Assembly (NCBI RefSeq): GCF_007923445.1
Contig: NZ_VOJI01000025.1
Span: forward strand, 1 to 41,553
Origin: Puniceibacterium confluentis
Lineage (GTDB): Bacteria; Pseudomonadota; Alphaproteobacteria; Rhodobacterales; Rhodobacteraceae
Reading direction: 5' to 3'
Length of the DNA stretch: 41,553 nt
The position numbers and the translations under genes were made by a program. Shown piece after piece: positions 25,299 through 33,677 of the stretch; position 1 is the stretch's first letter; the number at the start of each line of letters is the position of its first letter. The notes under the pieces were generated by a model that was not told the origin of the DNA, did no database searches, and was given only the letters and a program-made list of their open reading frames with translations.

Positions 25299-26909
25299 AT
25301 GCAACGTGTTGAGATGACGAGCTACGAGGCCGCCTGCGAGCGCTTCGAATGGCAGGTGCCGGAGACGTTCAACTACGGCGGCGATGTGGTGGATGCCTGG
25401 GCGACGTACCCCGAGCGCATGGCGCTGATCTGGGTCAACGAGGCGGGCGAGGAGCGCCGCTTCACCTATGCCGACATCCGCGACCTGACCAACCGCTTCG
25501 CCAATTACCTGACCGCCAAGGGCGTGCGAAAAGGCGACCGCGTGCTGATCATGCTGCCGCGCATTCCCGAGTGGCAGATCGCCATGGTCGGCTGCAACAA
25601 GATCGGCGCCATCCCGATCCCCTGCGTCACCATGCTGACCGAGAAGGACGTGACTTACCGCATGAAGCATTCCGGCGCGGTGGCGGTGGTGACGACCGCG
25701 GCAGAGACGCACAAGATTGCCGGGGCGGCCAAGGTGCGGCTCTCCGTCGGCGCGACAAACGGCTGGGATGACTTCGAGACCGAAATGGCGCGGCACAGTG
25801 CCGATTTCACACCGGCCCGGGTCGCGGCCGAAGACCCGGCGATCATGTTCTACACTTCCGGCTCGACCGGGCTGCCCAAGGGCGTGATGCACGCCAGCCG
25901 GGCGCTGTTTTCCTGGCGTGTCTCGGCCTGGTACTGGCTGTCGCTGACCGAGCAGGACGTGATGTGGTGTACCGCCGACACCGGCTGGTCAAAGGCCGGA
26001 ACCTCGATCCTCTACGGTCCGTGGAGCTGCGGCGCGACGGTGCTGTTCTATGACGGTCCCTTCGACCTCGAAAAGCGGCTGGAGCTGCTCGCGCGCCACA
26101 AGGTCAGCGTCTATTGCGCCGCCGCCACCGAGATCCGCCAGCTTGTGCAGGTGGACACCTCGGGCCATGACCTCTCGGCTCTGCGGCTGTCGGTTTCGGC
26201 AGGCGAGTCGGTGAACCCCGAGATCGTCAGGGCGTGGTCGGACAAAACCGGCGCGCTGCTGCTCGACGGCTACGGGCAGACCGAGACGCTGATGACCGTG
26301 CTCAATTATCCGCAGATGCCGGTAAAGCCCGGCGCGATGGGCAAGCCGCTGCCGGGCACCGAGGCCGCGATCCTGGGCGAGGACGGACGTGAGGCCCCCG
26401 TCGGCACCCCCGGACAACTGGCAATCCGTTGCCCGCATCCGCAGCTGATGCTGGGCTATTGGAACAACCCCGACAAGACGGGCGAGAGCTATCTGACCGT
26501 GGGCGGCGTGACATGGTTCCTGACCGGCGACACCGCCAGCATGGACGCGGACGGCTACCTGTTCTTCGGCGGGCGCGATGACGACGTGATCAACTCGTCG
26601 GGCTACCGGATCGGGCCGATGGAGGTGGAGAACGCCTTGATGGAGCATGAAGCCGTGCTGGAATGCGCCGCCGTCGCCAGCCCCTGCGAGACCCGCGGCG
26701 AGGTGGTGAAAGCCTTCATCATCCTGAAGTCCGGACATGCGCCGAGCGACGCGCTCGCCAAAGAATTGCAGGATTTCACCAAGGCCCTGACCGCGCCTTA
26801 CAAGTACCCGCGCCGGATTGCCTTTGTCGACGCATTGCCCAAGACGCCCACCGGCAAGATCCAGCGGCGTCTGCTGAAGCAGCAGGAGTTCGAGGGTCAG
26901 CCCGCATGA
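25299..26909 (+). CDS. Acyl-CoA synthetase (AMP-forming, ACSM/benzoate-CoA ligase-like)
   Basis: This is an adenylate-forming CoA ligase, 536 residues, that would activate the imported acid to its CoA ester. The P-loop is MFYTSGSTGLPKG at about residues 183-195, followed by TADTGWSKAG; DGYGQTET (about 322-329) and TGDTASMDADGYLFFGGRDDDVI are also present. The catalytic lysine is K520 in PKTPTGKIQRR. WKAGTSILYGPWSCGATV-type sequence places it near medium-chain and aryl acyl-CoA synthetases (ACSM, 2-aminobenzoate- or benzoate-CoA ligase). A strong GGGGAGGAG precedes ATG 25299. Its stop overlaps the nitroreductase start (ATGA). The exact acid is unknown. Confidence 0.93.
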   Translation: MQRVEMTSYEAACERFEWQVPETFNYGGDVVDAWATYPERMALIWVNEAGEERRFTYADIRDLTNRFANYLTAKGVRKGDRVLIMLPRIPEWQIAMVGCNKIGAIPIPCVTMLTEKDVTYRMKHSGAVAVVTTAAETHKIAGAAKVRLSVGATNGWDDFETEMARHSADFTPARVAAEDPAIMFYTSGSTGLPKGVMHASRALFSWRVSAWYWLSLTEQDVMWCTADTGWSKAGTSILYGPWSCGATVLFYDGPFDLEKRLELLARHKVSVYCAAATEIRQLVQVDTSGHDLSALRLSVSAGESVNPEIVRAWSDKTGALLLDGYGQTETLMTVLNYPQMPVKPGAMGKPLPGTEAAILGEDGREAPVGTPGQLAIRCPHPQLMLGYWNNPDKTGESYLTVGGVTWFLTGDTASMDADGYLFFGGRDDDVINSSGYRIGPMEVENALMEHEAVLECAAVASPCETRGEVVKAFIILKSGHAPSDALAKELQDFTKALTAPYKYPRRIAFVDALPKTPTGKIQRRLLKQQEFEGQPA

Positions 26910-27598
26910 ACTGCCCCGAGCGGCCAGAGGCGCGCACTGCTGCCGAAGCCATCACCTCGCGCCGCTCGGTCAGGGCCTTCCTGCCCGAGCCGGTCCCGCG
27001 CGAGACGCTCCGGCGCATCCTGGAGATCGCCGGGCGCGCGCCCAGCGGCTCCAACATCCAGCCGTGGCATGTGGATGTGCTGACGGGACCTGCGCTGGAC
27101 AGGTTGACCACCGCGATCACGGACCGGTTCGACGCCGGCGATGCGGGCGAGGAAACCTATCAATATTATCCGACCCTGTGGCGCGAGCCCTACTTGGCGC
27201 GGCGGCGGGAAACCGGCTGGGGCCTTTATTCCACACTCGGCATCGCCCGGGGTGACGCGGCGCGGATGCGGGCGCAGCACAGGCGCAATTTCTTGTTTTT
27301 CGACGCGCCGGTGGGGCTGATCTTCAGCATCGACCGGGACCTGCCGATTGGAAGCTGGCTCGACACCGGCATGTTCCTGCAAAGCATCATGATCGCGGCG
27401 CGGGGCTTCGGGCTGGACACCTGTCCGCAACAAGCCTTTGCTGCCTATCATCAGACCATCCGCGAGGTGCTGGCCCTGCCCGACGATCGCACGGTGATCT
27501 GCGGCATGGCGATGGGTCACGCCGACCCGTCCGATCCGGCGAACCGGTTCGAAACCGGGCGCCGCGCCGTCGAGGACTACACACGGTTTCACGACTGA
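26906..27598 (+). CDS. Nitroreductase-family FMN oxidoreductase
   Basis: This is a small flavin oxidoreductase of the nitroreductase fold, 230 residues. FMN-phosphate contacts ITSRRSVRAFLPEPV (about residues 18-32) and AGRAPSGSNIQPWHV (about 46-60) are clear, as is the C-terminal GMAMGHADPSDPANRF. The ATG overlaps the CoA-ligase stop (26906-26909), so it belongs to the same operon and presumably to the same pathway, perhaps as an enoate or quinone-type reductase. The frame extends upstream inside the ligase gene, but only this start fits the homology. Its substrate cannot be told; family members reduce nitro groups, quinones and enones. Confidence 0.9.
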   Translation: MNCPERPEARTAAEAITSRRSVRAFLPEPVPRETLRRILEIAGRAPSGSNIQPWHVDVLTGPALDRLTTAITDRFDAGDAGEETYQYYPTLWREPYLARRRETGWGLYSTLGIARGDAARMRAQHRRNFLFFDAPVGLIFSIDRDLPIGSWLDTGMFLQSIMIAARGFGLDTCPQQAFAAYHQTIREVLALPDDRTVICGMAMGHADPSDPANRFETGRRAVEDYTRFHD

Positions 27599-27606
27599 TA
27601 TCCCCC

Positions 27607-27670
27607 TCCCGGCCTCGCGCCGGGACCTCCTGGCCACGCCGCGAATGAAGCCCCGGATCACGTCCGGGGC
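27607..27670. terminator. Two hairpins between convergent operons
   Basis: TCCCGGC-CTCGC-GCCGGGA (27607-27625, 7-bp stem) and GCCCCGGA-TCACG-TCCGGGGC (27650-27670, 8-bp stem) lie in the 100-base gap between the nitroreductase (+) and CoA-transferase (-) genes. Neither has a T-tract; each may serve one strand as a weak or Rho-aided terminator. Confidence 0.45.
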
Positions 27671-27698
27671 GCAGATCGCATCTGACAGCCTTCACCGC

Positions 27699-28793
27699 TC
27701 AGTCAAAACTGTCGCCCTGGTGCTCTCCGACCCCCGGCGCCCGCCGCAGCGGCGCGTTGTCATAGGCCGAGAACTTCACCGGCTGGCGCAACACGGGCTG
27801 TGCTGTGCCATCCTGCCGCGTGACCTCTTCAAACAGCCCGCGCGTCCGGAACTGCGGGTCCTCTGCAAGCTCCTCACGGCGCAACGCGGGCCCCCACATC
27901 TGCCCCGAGGCCTCGAACAGCGCTTCCCAATGCGCGAAGGGCTTTTCGCGGATGCGCTCTGCGATCTTCGCGACGAGGTCATCGCGCCGGGCCACGCGCT
28001 GTGGACGGGTCAGACCAACGCCCTCCATCAGCCCCACATCGCGGCACAGCTTATCCCAATAGGCATCTTCGTGTGCCACCGAGGTCGTCAGCCAGCGCCC
28101 ATCCGAAGTCTCGTAAAGCGCATAACCCGGATCGCGCTGCGGTAGGCTGGCGTCCTCTGCGGCGTCGGCGGCGATGAAGGGCGTCTGCAAGGCCAGCACC
28201 GCGTCACTCATGGCGATGTCGACATGGGTGCCCTGCCCGGTCCGCTCGCGGGCCAGCAAGGCAGACAACACGCCGGTCAGCGCATAAAGCGCCGAGACAG
28301 AATCGCCCAGCAGCACCGCAGGGGGCAGACCGTCGACGGCGCCGCTGATGCGTTCGCCCAGGGCACCGCCGATCCCCTGGAAGGTCACATCATGCGCCGG
28401 GCGCATCCGGTAGGGACCGCTTTGGCCGAAGCCCGATATCGACACATAGATCAGGCGCGGATTCACCGCGTTCAGGTCGTCGTAGCCAAGCCCAAGCTTC
28501 GCCAGCTTGCCGGGCCGAAAGCCTTCGAGAAACACGTCGGCCTGTTCGATGAGCCGCAGGAGCTCCGCCTTCTGTGCCGGGTCGCGCGCATCCAGAGCCA
28601 CTGAGCGCTTGTTGCGATTGAGCCCCTCGTAGAACGACGGCAGAAACCGCGAAGGGTCGCCGCCCGGCCGCTCCACCTGGATCACATCGGCGCCCATGTC
28701 CGACAGGGTCAGCGTGCAGAACGGCCCGGGATATTGTTCGGCCATCGAGACGATCTTCAGCCCTTCGAGGGCGCCGGGTTTTCGCTCTGCCAT
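27699..28793 (-). CDS. CaiB/BaiF family (type III) CoA-transferase
   Basis: This is a family III CoA-transferase or acyl-CoA racemase, 364 residues. The N-terminal ALEGLKIVSMAEQYPGPFCTLTLSDMGADVIQVERPGGD and the NKRSVALD segment are standard. The catalytic Asp is D164 in LLGDSVSALYALTGVLSALL, followed by GQGTHVDIAMSDAVLAL. Family members move CoA between carboxylic acids through an Asp-thioester, or epimerise 2-methylacyl-CoA. Its ATG overlaps the last base of the upstream SDR stop (TGATG), so both are co-translated. In this cluster it could activate the substrate in parallel with the CoA ligase or racemise a methyl branch; I cannot choose. Confidence 0.9.
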   Translation of the reverse strand: MAERKPGALEGLKIVSMAEQYPGPFCTLTLSDMGADVIQVERPGGDPSRFLPSFYEGLNRNKRSVALDARDPAQKAELLRLIEQADVFLEGFRPGKLAKLGLGYDDLNAVNPRLIYVSISGFGQSGPYRMRPAHDVTFQGIGGALGERISGAVDGLPPAVLLGDSVSALYALTGVLSALLARERTGQGTHVDIAMSDAVLALQTPFIAADAAEDASLPQRDPGYALYETSDGRWLTTSVAHEDAYWDKLCRDVGLMEGVGLTRPQRVARRDDLVAKIAERIREKPFAHWEALFEASGQMWGPALRREELAEDPQFRTRGLFEEVTRQDGTAQPVLRQPVKFSAYDNAPLRRAPGVGEHQGDSFD

Positions 28794-29542
28794 CAGATCG
28801 CCCAGCTCTGCGCGTCGTCGACCGTCAGCGCTTCGCCGTTGACGAAATGGCTGCGCGGATCGACGAGAAACAGCAGCGCGCTGTCGAGGTCCTTCGGCTC
28901 GCCCACTCGGCGGCGCGGCAGCTTTGCCAGTTCGGCCTTACCTTGGTCGGTGTCCCAGAACTCATCGTTGATCGAGGTGCGAATATAGCCCGGACAGAGC
29001 GCATTGACGCGGATGCCGTGCTGGCCCCATTCCAGCGCGTGACCGGCGGTCAGATGCCGGATCGCCGCCTTCGACATGGTGTAGAGCGACACGCCCTTGG
29101 CCACACGCGTCGAGAGCATCGAAGAGACGTTGACGATGCACCCCTCGCGACCCTCGTCGATCCAGCGCTCGGCGCAGAGCTGCGACAGCCGCCAGGGCGC
29201 ACGGACGTTGACCGCCATGGTCTGCTCGAAATCCTCGAGCGTCGCCTTGTGGGCGCGGGCGGGCCTGCTGATACCGGCGTTGTTGATCAGAATGTCGGGC
29301 GTACCCATCTGCTCGGACACGGCGGCGATCAGCGCATCAGGCGCGGCAGGATCCGCGGCATCGAAGCCGAAGGCCTGCGCCTGGCCGCCCTCTGCCGTGA
29401 TCCGCGCCACCAGATCGTCAAGCTTGCCGGTGCTGCGCGCGGCCACCGCAACGGCCGCGCCCTGCCCGGCCAGTGTCAGGGCGAACTGATAACCCAGCCC
29501 CGACGACGCGCCGGTCACCACCGCGATCTTGCCTTCTAGCAT
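28793..29542 (-). CDS. Short-chain dehydrogenase/reductase (SDR)
   Basis: This is a classical SDR, 249 residues. The cofactor motif is TGASSGLG at residues 10-17, with NNAG at 87-90. The catalytic residues are Ser141, Tyr154 and Lys158 (VSSMLS...LYTMSK). Arg37 in AARSTGK after the second strand suggests NADP(H). It is first in a two-gene operon with the CoA-transferase, and a GntR-type palindrome lies about 50 bases upstream of its ATG (ribosome site GGAGGA). It probably oxidises a hydroxyl or reduces a ketone on the pathway intermediate, as LvaD does in levulinate clusters, but that comparison is by context only. Confidence 0.92.
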   Translation of the reverse strand: MLEGKIAVVTGASSGLGYQFALTLAGQGAAVAVAARSTGKLDDLVARITAEGGQAQAFGFDAADPAAPDALIAAVSEQMGTPDILINNAGISRPARAHKATLEDFEQTMAVNVRAPWRLSQLCAERWIDEGREGCIVNVSSMLSTRVAKGVSLYTMSKAAIRHLTAGHALEWGQHGIRVNALCPGYIRTSINDEFWDTDQGKAELAKLPRRRVGEPKDLDSALLFLVDPRSHFVNGEALTVDDAQSWAI

Positions 29543-29590
29543 CTGTTTCCTCCTCCGAAACTGCGATTGCCTTGAACGCTATCACGCGCA

Positions 29591-29607
29591 TTAGTGTCGG
29601 ACAATAA
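29591..29607. promoter_or_regulatory. GntR-type operator at SDR/CoA-transferase operon
   Basis: TTAGTGTCGGACAATAA has the TGTC-G-GACA core with near-symmetric flanks. It lies about 50 bases upstream of the SDR ATG (minus strand) and just past the enoyl-CoA hydratase stop, a position suited to a repressor site over the SDR promoter. Confidence 0.7.
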
Positions 29608-29619
29608 TAGAATGTCACA

Positions 29620-30504
29620 TCAGGCGGCTTCGCCGAAAAAGCGCGCTTGGAGGGTCTGCCTGACCGAGGGATCACGAGTCAGTTCGATGAACCGGCGCAC
29701 CTCCAGCCGCAAGGCCGGCTCGATGGGCATCTGCAGCCCGTGATAGATGGCCTCGGCAATCAACCTCTGCTCGGGTCGCTCGGCCACGCCATCCCGGGTC
29801 AACCCGGCGTTCAGCGCGTGGAAGTACCGCTCAATCTCCAGCGCGGATGGCCCACGATAGCCCCGCGCCATCCACGGCTGTTCGGCGGCGGGATTGTCCA
29901 GCAGCCACCGGCGGGCTGCATCGCGCAGGGCACCTTCAGGAACAACATCGGTCAACAGGCCCAAAGACCGCGCTTCCGACACGTCGTAGGTGGCCCCCTG
30001 CAACATGTCCGCCGTCACCCGCTGCCACGGCGCCAGACGCGCCAGACGCTGCGTGCCACCGAAGCCCGGCATCAACCCCAGCCCGGCCTCGGGCAAGCCG
30101 AGTTTGATCGCCGGATCGTCCACGGCGAATCTGGCATGCGCCGCCAGTGCCATCTCGAAACCGCCGCCCAGACAATGCCCGTTGATCGCCGCAGCCACCG
30201 GCTTGCCACAGGTCTCCAGCCGGTAAAGGCTGTCCTTGACGCGGGCCATGACGGACCAGAGATCCTCGGCTGACATGTCGAAGAAGCCACAGACCATGCG
30301 CAGATCCGCGCCGGCATGGAGCGAGGTCTTGCCGGAGGTGATCAGCACGCCGCGAATGGAAGAGTCCGAGGCCACCTGCTCCACCAAGCGCACCCACTCC
30401 TCGATGGCATCAATGGAAAACACGTTGACCTTGCGGTCCGGATCGTCCCAGCTCAGCTCTGCAATGCCGTGCCCGTCGACGCCCAGGGTAATGACCTTGC
30501 TCAT
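29620..30504 (-). CDS. Enoyl-CoA hydratase/isomerase, FadJ N-domain type
   Basis: This is a crotonase-fold enoyl-CoA hydratase, 294 residues from ATG 30504. The oxyanion-hole segments are HAGADLRM (about 63-70) and GHCLGGGFEMALA with Glu117; the second catalytic Glu is E139 in LPEAGLGLMPGFGGTQRL. This, and the C-terminal YHGLQMPIEPALRLEVRRFIELTRDPSVRQTLQARFF, is the arrangement in the N-terminal half of FadJ/FadB multifunctional proteins, including the linker helix but without the 3-hydroxyacyl-CoA dehydrogenase half. Its ATG overlaps the thiolase stop by 4 bases (ATGA on the minus strand). The missing dehydrogenase step is probably supplied by the HSD10-like SDR of the same operon. Confidence 0.92.
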   Translation of the reverse strand: MSKVITLGVDGHGIAELSWDDPDRKVNVFSIDAIEEWVRLVEQVASDSSIRGVLITSGKTSLHAGADLRMVCGFFDMSAEDLWSVMARVKDSLYRLETCGKPVAAAINGHCLGGGFEMALAAHARFAVDDPAIKLGLPEAGLGLMPGFGGTQRLARLAPWQRVTADMLQGATYDVSEARSLGLLTDVVPEGALRDAARRWLLDNPAAEQPWMARGYRGPSALEIERYFHALNAGLTRDGVAERPEQRLIAEAIYHGLQMPIEPALRLEVRRFIELTRDPSVRQTLQARFFGEAA

Positions 30505-31733
30505 GCGCTTTCTCCGTCCATCCGTTCGATCACCATGGCGATCGCCTGTCCCGTCGCGGCGCAGAGCGTGGCGCAGCCGAATTGCCTGTCCGCGCGCTCC
30601 AACTCGTCGAGCAGCGTGCCCAGGATCATCGCTCCCGTGGCGCCCAGTGGATGGCCCATGGCGATGGCCCCGCCGTTGACATTCATCCGGTCGGGGCTGA
30701 CTCCGGATTCCTCCTGGAAATAGAGAACCACCGAGGCAAAGGCTTCGTTCAGCTCCCACAGGTCGATGTCGGCATAGCCCAGCCCGGCCTGCTTCAGCGC
30801 CCGGTCGCAGGCGGCCTTGGGCCCGGTCAGCATGATCGTCGGCTCGGACCCCACCGAGGCCAGCCCGAGGATGCGGGCGCGCGGCATCAGGCCGTTCTCC
30901 TTGCCAGCCTTCTCAGACCCCAGAAGAACCGCAGCCGCGCCATCGACGATCTGCGAGGAATTCCCGGCGTGATGGACGTATTTCAGTATGCCGATGTCGG
31001 GGTATTTCTGTTCCGCAACAGCGTCATATCCCATCTTCTTCGCGTAAAGCTCAAAGGAAGGGTTCAGCGCGCCCATGGACTGCATGTCGGCCCCGGGCCG
31101 GATCGCCTCGTCGCGGTCGAGCACGGTCAGACCGTTGCGGTCCTTCACCGGCACGATGGAGCGGGCAAATCGGCCCTCCTCCCACGCGCGGCCCGCGCGG
31201 CGCTGGCTTTCCACCGCCAGGGCATCCACGTCGTCGCGGCTGTATCCCCGCAGCGTGGCGATCAGGTCGGCCGAGATGCCCTGCGGCACCGACTTGCGCG
31301 GGATGGCGATGCCGGGATCGGCCAGCACCGGCATGCCGGACGACAGCATCGACACCCGGCTCATCATCTCGACCCCGCCGGCCACGGCCAGGCCGACCTC
31401 GCCGCTGGCCACCTTTCCCGCTGCGATGGCGCAGGCTTCCAGCCCCGAGGCGCAAAAGCGGTTGATCTGGACGCCGGGAACCGCCTCGTCATAGCCCGCC
31501 TCCAGCGCTGCCGTGCGCGCGATGTCTCCGCCCTGATCGGCCACCGGATCGACGCAGCCCAGCACCACGTCGCCGACGGCCGAGGTGTCGAGGTTCGACC
31601 GTTCCTTCAAAGCCTTCAGCGGGACCGTGGCCAGTTCCACCGGGCTGAGCTCTGCCAGCGCGCCGACCGAGGCCTTGCCTTTGCCGCGCGGCGTGCGCAC
31701 GGCGTCGAAAATCCGAACATGTTGCATGGTCAT
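30501..31733 (-). CDS. Thiolase (acetyl-CoA C-acyltransferase, FadI/FadA-like)
   Basis: This is a degradative-type thiolase, 410 residues, that would cleave a 3-oxoacyl-CoA with CoA to acetyl-CoA (or propionyl-CoA) and a shortened acyl-CoA. The nucleophile is Cys94 in NRFCASGLEA. NVNGGAIAMGHPLGATGA carries the catalytic His, and the second Cys is C391 in GCATLCAATGQ, where the usual CIGGGQG has become CAATGQA. That small difference may tune substrate size. It is the middle gene of HSD10-like SDR, thiolase, hydratase, with gaps of 3 bases and -4 bases, so the three act together as a beta-oxidation set. Confidence 0.93.
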   Translation of the reverse strand: MTMQHVRIFDAVRTPRGKGKASVGALAELSPVELATVPLKALKERSNLDTSAVGDVVLGCVDPVADQGGDIARTAALEAGYDEAVPGVQINRFCASGLEACAIAAGKVASGEVGLAVAGGVEMMSRVSMLSSGMPVLADPGIAIPRKSVPQGISADLIATLRGYSRDDVDALAVESQRRAGRAWEEGRFARSIVPVKDRNGLTVLDRDEAIRPGADMQSMGALNPSFELYAKKMGYDAVAEQKYPDIGILKYVHHAGNSSQIVDGAAAVLLGSEKAGKENGLMPRARILGLASVGSEPTIMLTGPKAACDRALKQAGLGYADIDLWELNEAFASVVLYFQEESGVSPDRMNVNGGAIAMGHPLGATGAMILGTLLDELERADRQFGCATLCAATGQAIAMVIERMDGESA

Positions 31734-31736
31734 CCC

Positions 31737-32489
31737 CTATTTCGCGGCCATGCGCAGCGCGCCGTCGAGCCGGATCACCTCGCCGTTCAGCATCGGGTTG
31801 GCAAAGATCGCGGCCACCAGGTCGGCGAATTCCTCGGCCTTCCCGAGGCGCGGCGGGAACGGCACCTTGGCCCCCAGCGAATCCTGAACCTCCTGCGGCA
31901 GACCGGCCATCATAGGCGTCTCGAAGATGCCCGGCGCGATGGCCATCACGCGGATGCCCGACCGCGCCAACTCCCGCGCAGTCGGCAGCGTCAGGCTGAC
32001 CACGCCGCCCTTGGACGCCGCATAGGCCGCCTGGCCGATCTGGCCGTCGAAGGCCGCGACCGAGGCGGTGTTGACGATCACCCCGCGCTCTCCGTCCGGC
32101 CCCGGCTCGGCCGCTGCGATGGCCTCAGCCGCGAGCCGCATGGTGTTGAAGGTGCCCACGAGGTTGATCGAGACCGCGCGCGAGAAGCGGTCGAGGTCAT
32201 GCGGCCCGTCGCGGCCGACGATTTTCTCTCCGGGCGCGACTCCGGCGCAATTCACCAACCCATGCAGGCCGCCGAAGCGGGTTTTCGCGGTCTCGATGGC
32301 TTCGGCCACCTGATCGGCGGAGGTCACATCGGCGCGGACCATCACCTTGCGGTCACCCTCTGCCGCGCCATCGATGTTGATGTCGAGCCCGACCACATTC
32401 GCCCCGCCCGCGATGAGCCGGGTCACGACCCCCGCGCCAAGACCGGAGCTCGCGCCCGTGACCAGTATCGTCTTGCCGTCAATGTCCAT
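31737..32489 (-). CDS. SDR, HSD17B10-like 3-hydroxyacyl-CoA dehydrogenase (type II)
   Basis: This is a short-chain dehydrogenase, 250 residues, strongly resembling HSD17B10 (type II 3-hydroxyacyl-CoA dehydrogenase, which also acts on 2-methyl-3-hydroxybutyryl-CoA). Diagnostic stretches are [46 protein letters not shown] and [13 protein letters not shown]. The cofactor motif is TGASSGLG at 11-18, Asp36 favours NAD, and the active site is Ser143, Tyr156, Lys160. It leads the operon with thiolase and hydratase, with ribosome site GGGAGGA, and is divergent from an AraC gene. It supplies the NAD-dependent step missing from the truncated FadJ-type hydratase; branched-chain acyl-CoA substrates are possible. 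Confidence 0.93.
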   Translation of the reverse strand: MDIDGKTILVTGASSGLGAGVVTRLIAGGANVVGLDINIDGAAEGDRKVMVRADVTSADQVAEAIETAKTRFGGLHGLVNCAGVAPGEKIVGRDGPHDLDRFSRAVSINLVGTFNTMRLAAEAIAAAEPGPDGERGVIVNTASVAAFDGQIGQAAYAASKGGVVSLTLPTARELARSGIRVMAIAPGIFETPMMAGLPQEVQDSLGAKVPFPPRLGKAEEFADLVAAIFANPMLNGEVIRLDGALRMAAK

Positions 32490-32584
32490 GCTGTCCTCCC
32501 TCAGTGACTTGGCTCAGATCGGTAGAGCGTTCCAGCATGGCAAACAATGACATTTCTGTTTCATATTATGACCGGAAATGCCAT

Positions 32585-33604
32585 ATGAAAGCCATGTCAG
32601 ACCTCACGGCACCGATCATTCCGGTCTTCATCAATGAGGCCTTCGACTGCGCCCGCCGCGCCGGTCTCGATGCCGCGCCGATTGCCCGCCGGATCGCACC
32701 GGACGGGCCGATGACGCTGGCGCAATACGGAGAGTTCTGGTTCGCGCTCGCTCAGGAGATGCAGGATGAAATGCTGGGCATGACGGCGCACCCGATGCGG
32801 CCGGGAAGCTTTGCGCTGCTGTGCCATGCCATTCGTGGCGCGCCGACCCTGGGCAAGGCGCTGGAGCGCGCGCTTTGGGCCTTGGGCGTGATGGTCGGCG
32901 CGCCGCGCGGGCGGGTCACGGTCCGGAACGCGCAGGCCATCATCGCCTTCACCGACGACGGGCCGCCCGCCTCGGCCTTCGCCTATCGCACGCTTCTGAT
33001 CGTGTTGCTGGGACCGCTCTGCTGGCTGGCGCGGCGGCGATTGCCCCTGGTGCAGGTGGCCTTTCGCTGCGCCGCGCCCGCGGGGGCCGAGGCCTATTCG
33101 CGCCTGTTCGGCACGCAGGTCCAGTTCGACGCGCCGGAAACGCAGGTGGTGATCGACGCCGCGCCTCTGACCCTGTCCGTCAACCGCAGCGAGGTCGCCC
33201 TGAAGCGCTACCTGAAACAGGCGCCGGGCAACCTGTTGGTGGGCTATCGCGGCATGGACGACGTGACCGGACAGGTCCGCGCGCTGCTGTCACGCACGTC
33301 GCCGCGGGATTGGCCGGACTTCGACAGTCTCGCCCGGCAGTTCCGCATGTCACCCAGCACCTTGCGACGGCAGTTCAAGGATCAGGGCGAGAGCTTTCGC
33401 AAGCTGACGTCCGAGTTGCGCGCGGCCAAGGCCCGGCACCTGCTGGCCGCGACCGACACGCCGGTTGCCAATGTGGCCGATCTCTTGGGGTATACCGAGC
33501 CGAGCGCCTTTTTCCGGGCCTTTCAGGGCTGGGCCGGGACTTCGCCGGCACGGTATCGGGCGGACAACCGGCAGGCACCTACTGTGTCGGACGATATTGA
33601 ATAA
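32585..33604 (+). CDS. AraC-family transcriptional regulator (OruR/ArgR-like N-domain)
   Basis: This is an AraC-type regulator, 339 residues from ATG 32585 (ATG 32594 is an alternative; an open frame reaches 32504). The N-terminal two thirds are an effector-binding domain of the AraC_binding_2 kind seen in OruR-like proteins (FWFALAQEMQDEMLGM...GSFALLCHAI...LGKALERAL). The C-terminal double helix-turn-helix is clear: FRMSPSTLRRQFKDQGESFRKL, then VANVADLLGYTEPSAFFRAFQGWAGTSPARYR. It is divergent from the HSD10-thiolase-hydratase operon with under 100 bases between, so it likely activates those genes. Its effector is unknown. Confidence 0.88.
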   Translation: MKAMSDLTAPIIPVFINEAFDCARRAGLDAAPIARRIAPDGPMTLAQYGEFWFALAQEMQDEMLGMTAHPMRPGSFALLCHAIRGAPTLGKALERALWALGVMVGAPRGRVTVRNAQAIIAFTDDGPPASAFAYRTLLIVLLGPLCWLARRRLPLVQVAFRCAAPAGAEAYSRLFGTQVQFDAPETQVVIDAAPLTLSVNRSEVALKRYLKQAPGNLLVGYRGMDDVTGQVRALLSRTSPRDWPDFDSLARQFRMSPSTLRRQFKDQGESFRKLTSELRAAKARHLLAATDTPVANVADLLGYTEPSAFFRAFQGWAGTSPARYRADNRQAPTVSDDIE

Positions 33605-33639
33605 ATGACGAAATGCCTCGCATTAGCGTCCGGCAGCAT
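33581..33639. promoter_or_regulatory. Two degenerate GntR-type sites upstream of gntR
   Basis: ACTGTGTCGGACGATAT (33581-33597, inside the AraC gene end) and TTAGCGTCCGGCAGCAT (33623-33639) resemble TTARTGTCSGACAYTAA imperfectly. Their centres are 42 bases apart, four helical turns, and both precede the GntR ATG. They suggest weak autoregulation; neither would be convincing alone. Confidence 0.4.
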
Positions 33640-33677
33640 GTAGGCTGACGTGGCGTAGTTCATCGTGAAAGTTGCCC

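Noticed and set aside
32511-32529. GGCTCAGATCGGTAGAGCG, resembling a tRNA D-arm
   Set aside because: No pairing anticodon stem, T-arm or acceptor stem follows or precedes it. It lies in a divergent promoter and is probably coincidence, though a tRNA relic cannot be excluded.
32559-32590. TTTCATAT and ATATGAAA inverted repeat at the AraC start
   Set aside because: The 8-base arms are perfect, but the 16-base spacer and overlap with the start codon do not fit usual AraC direct-repeat sites. Kept out of the features as unproven.
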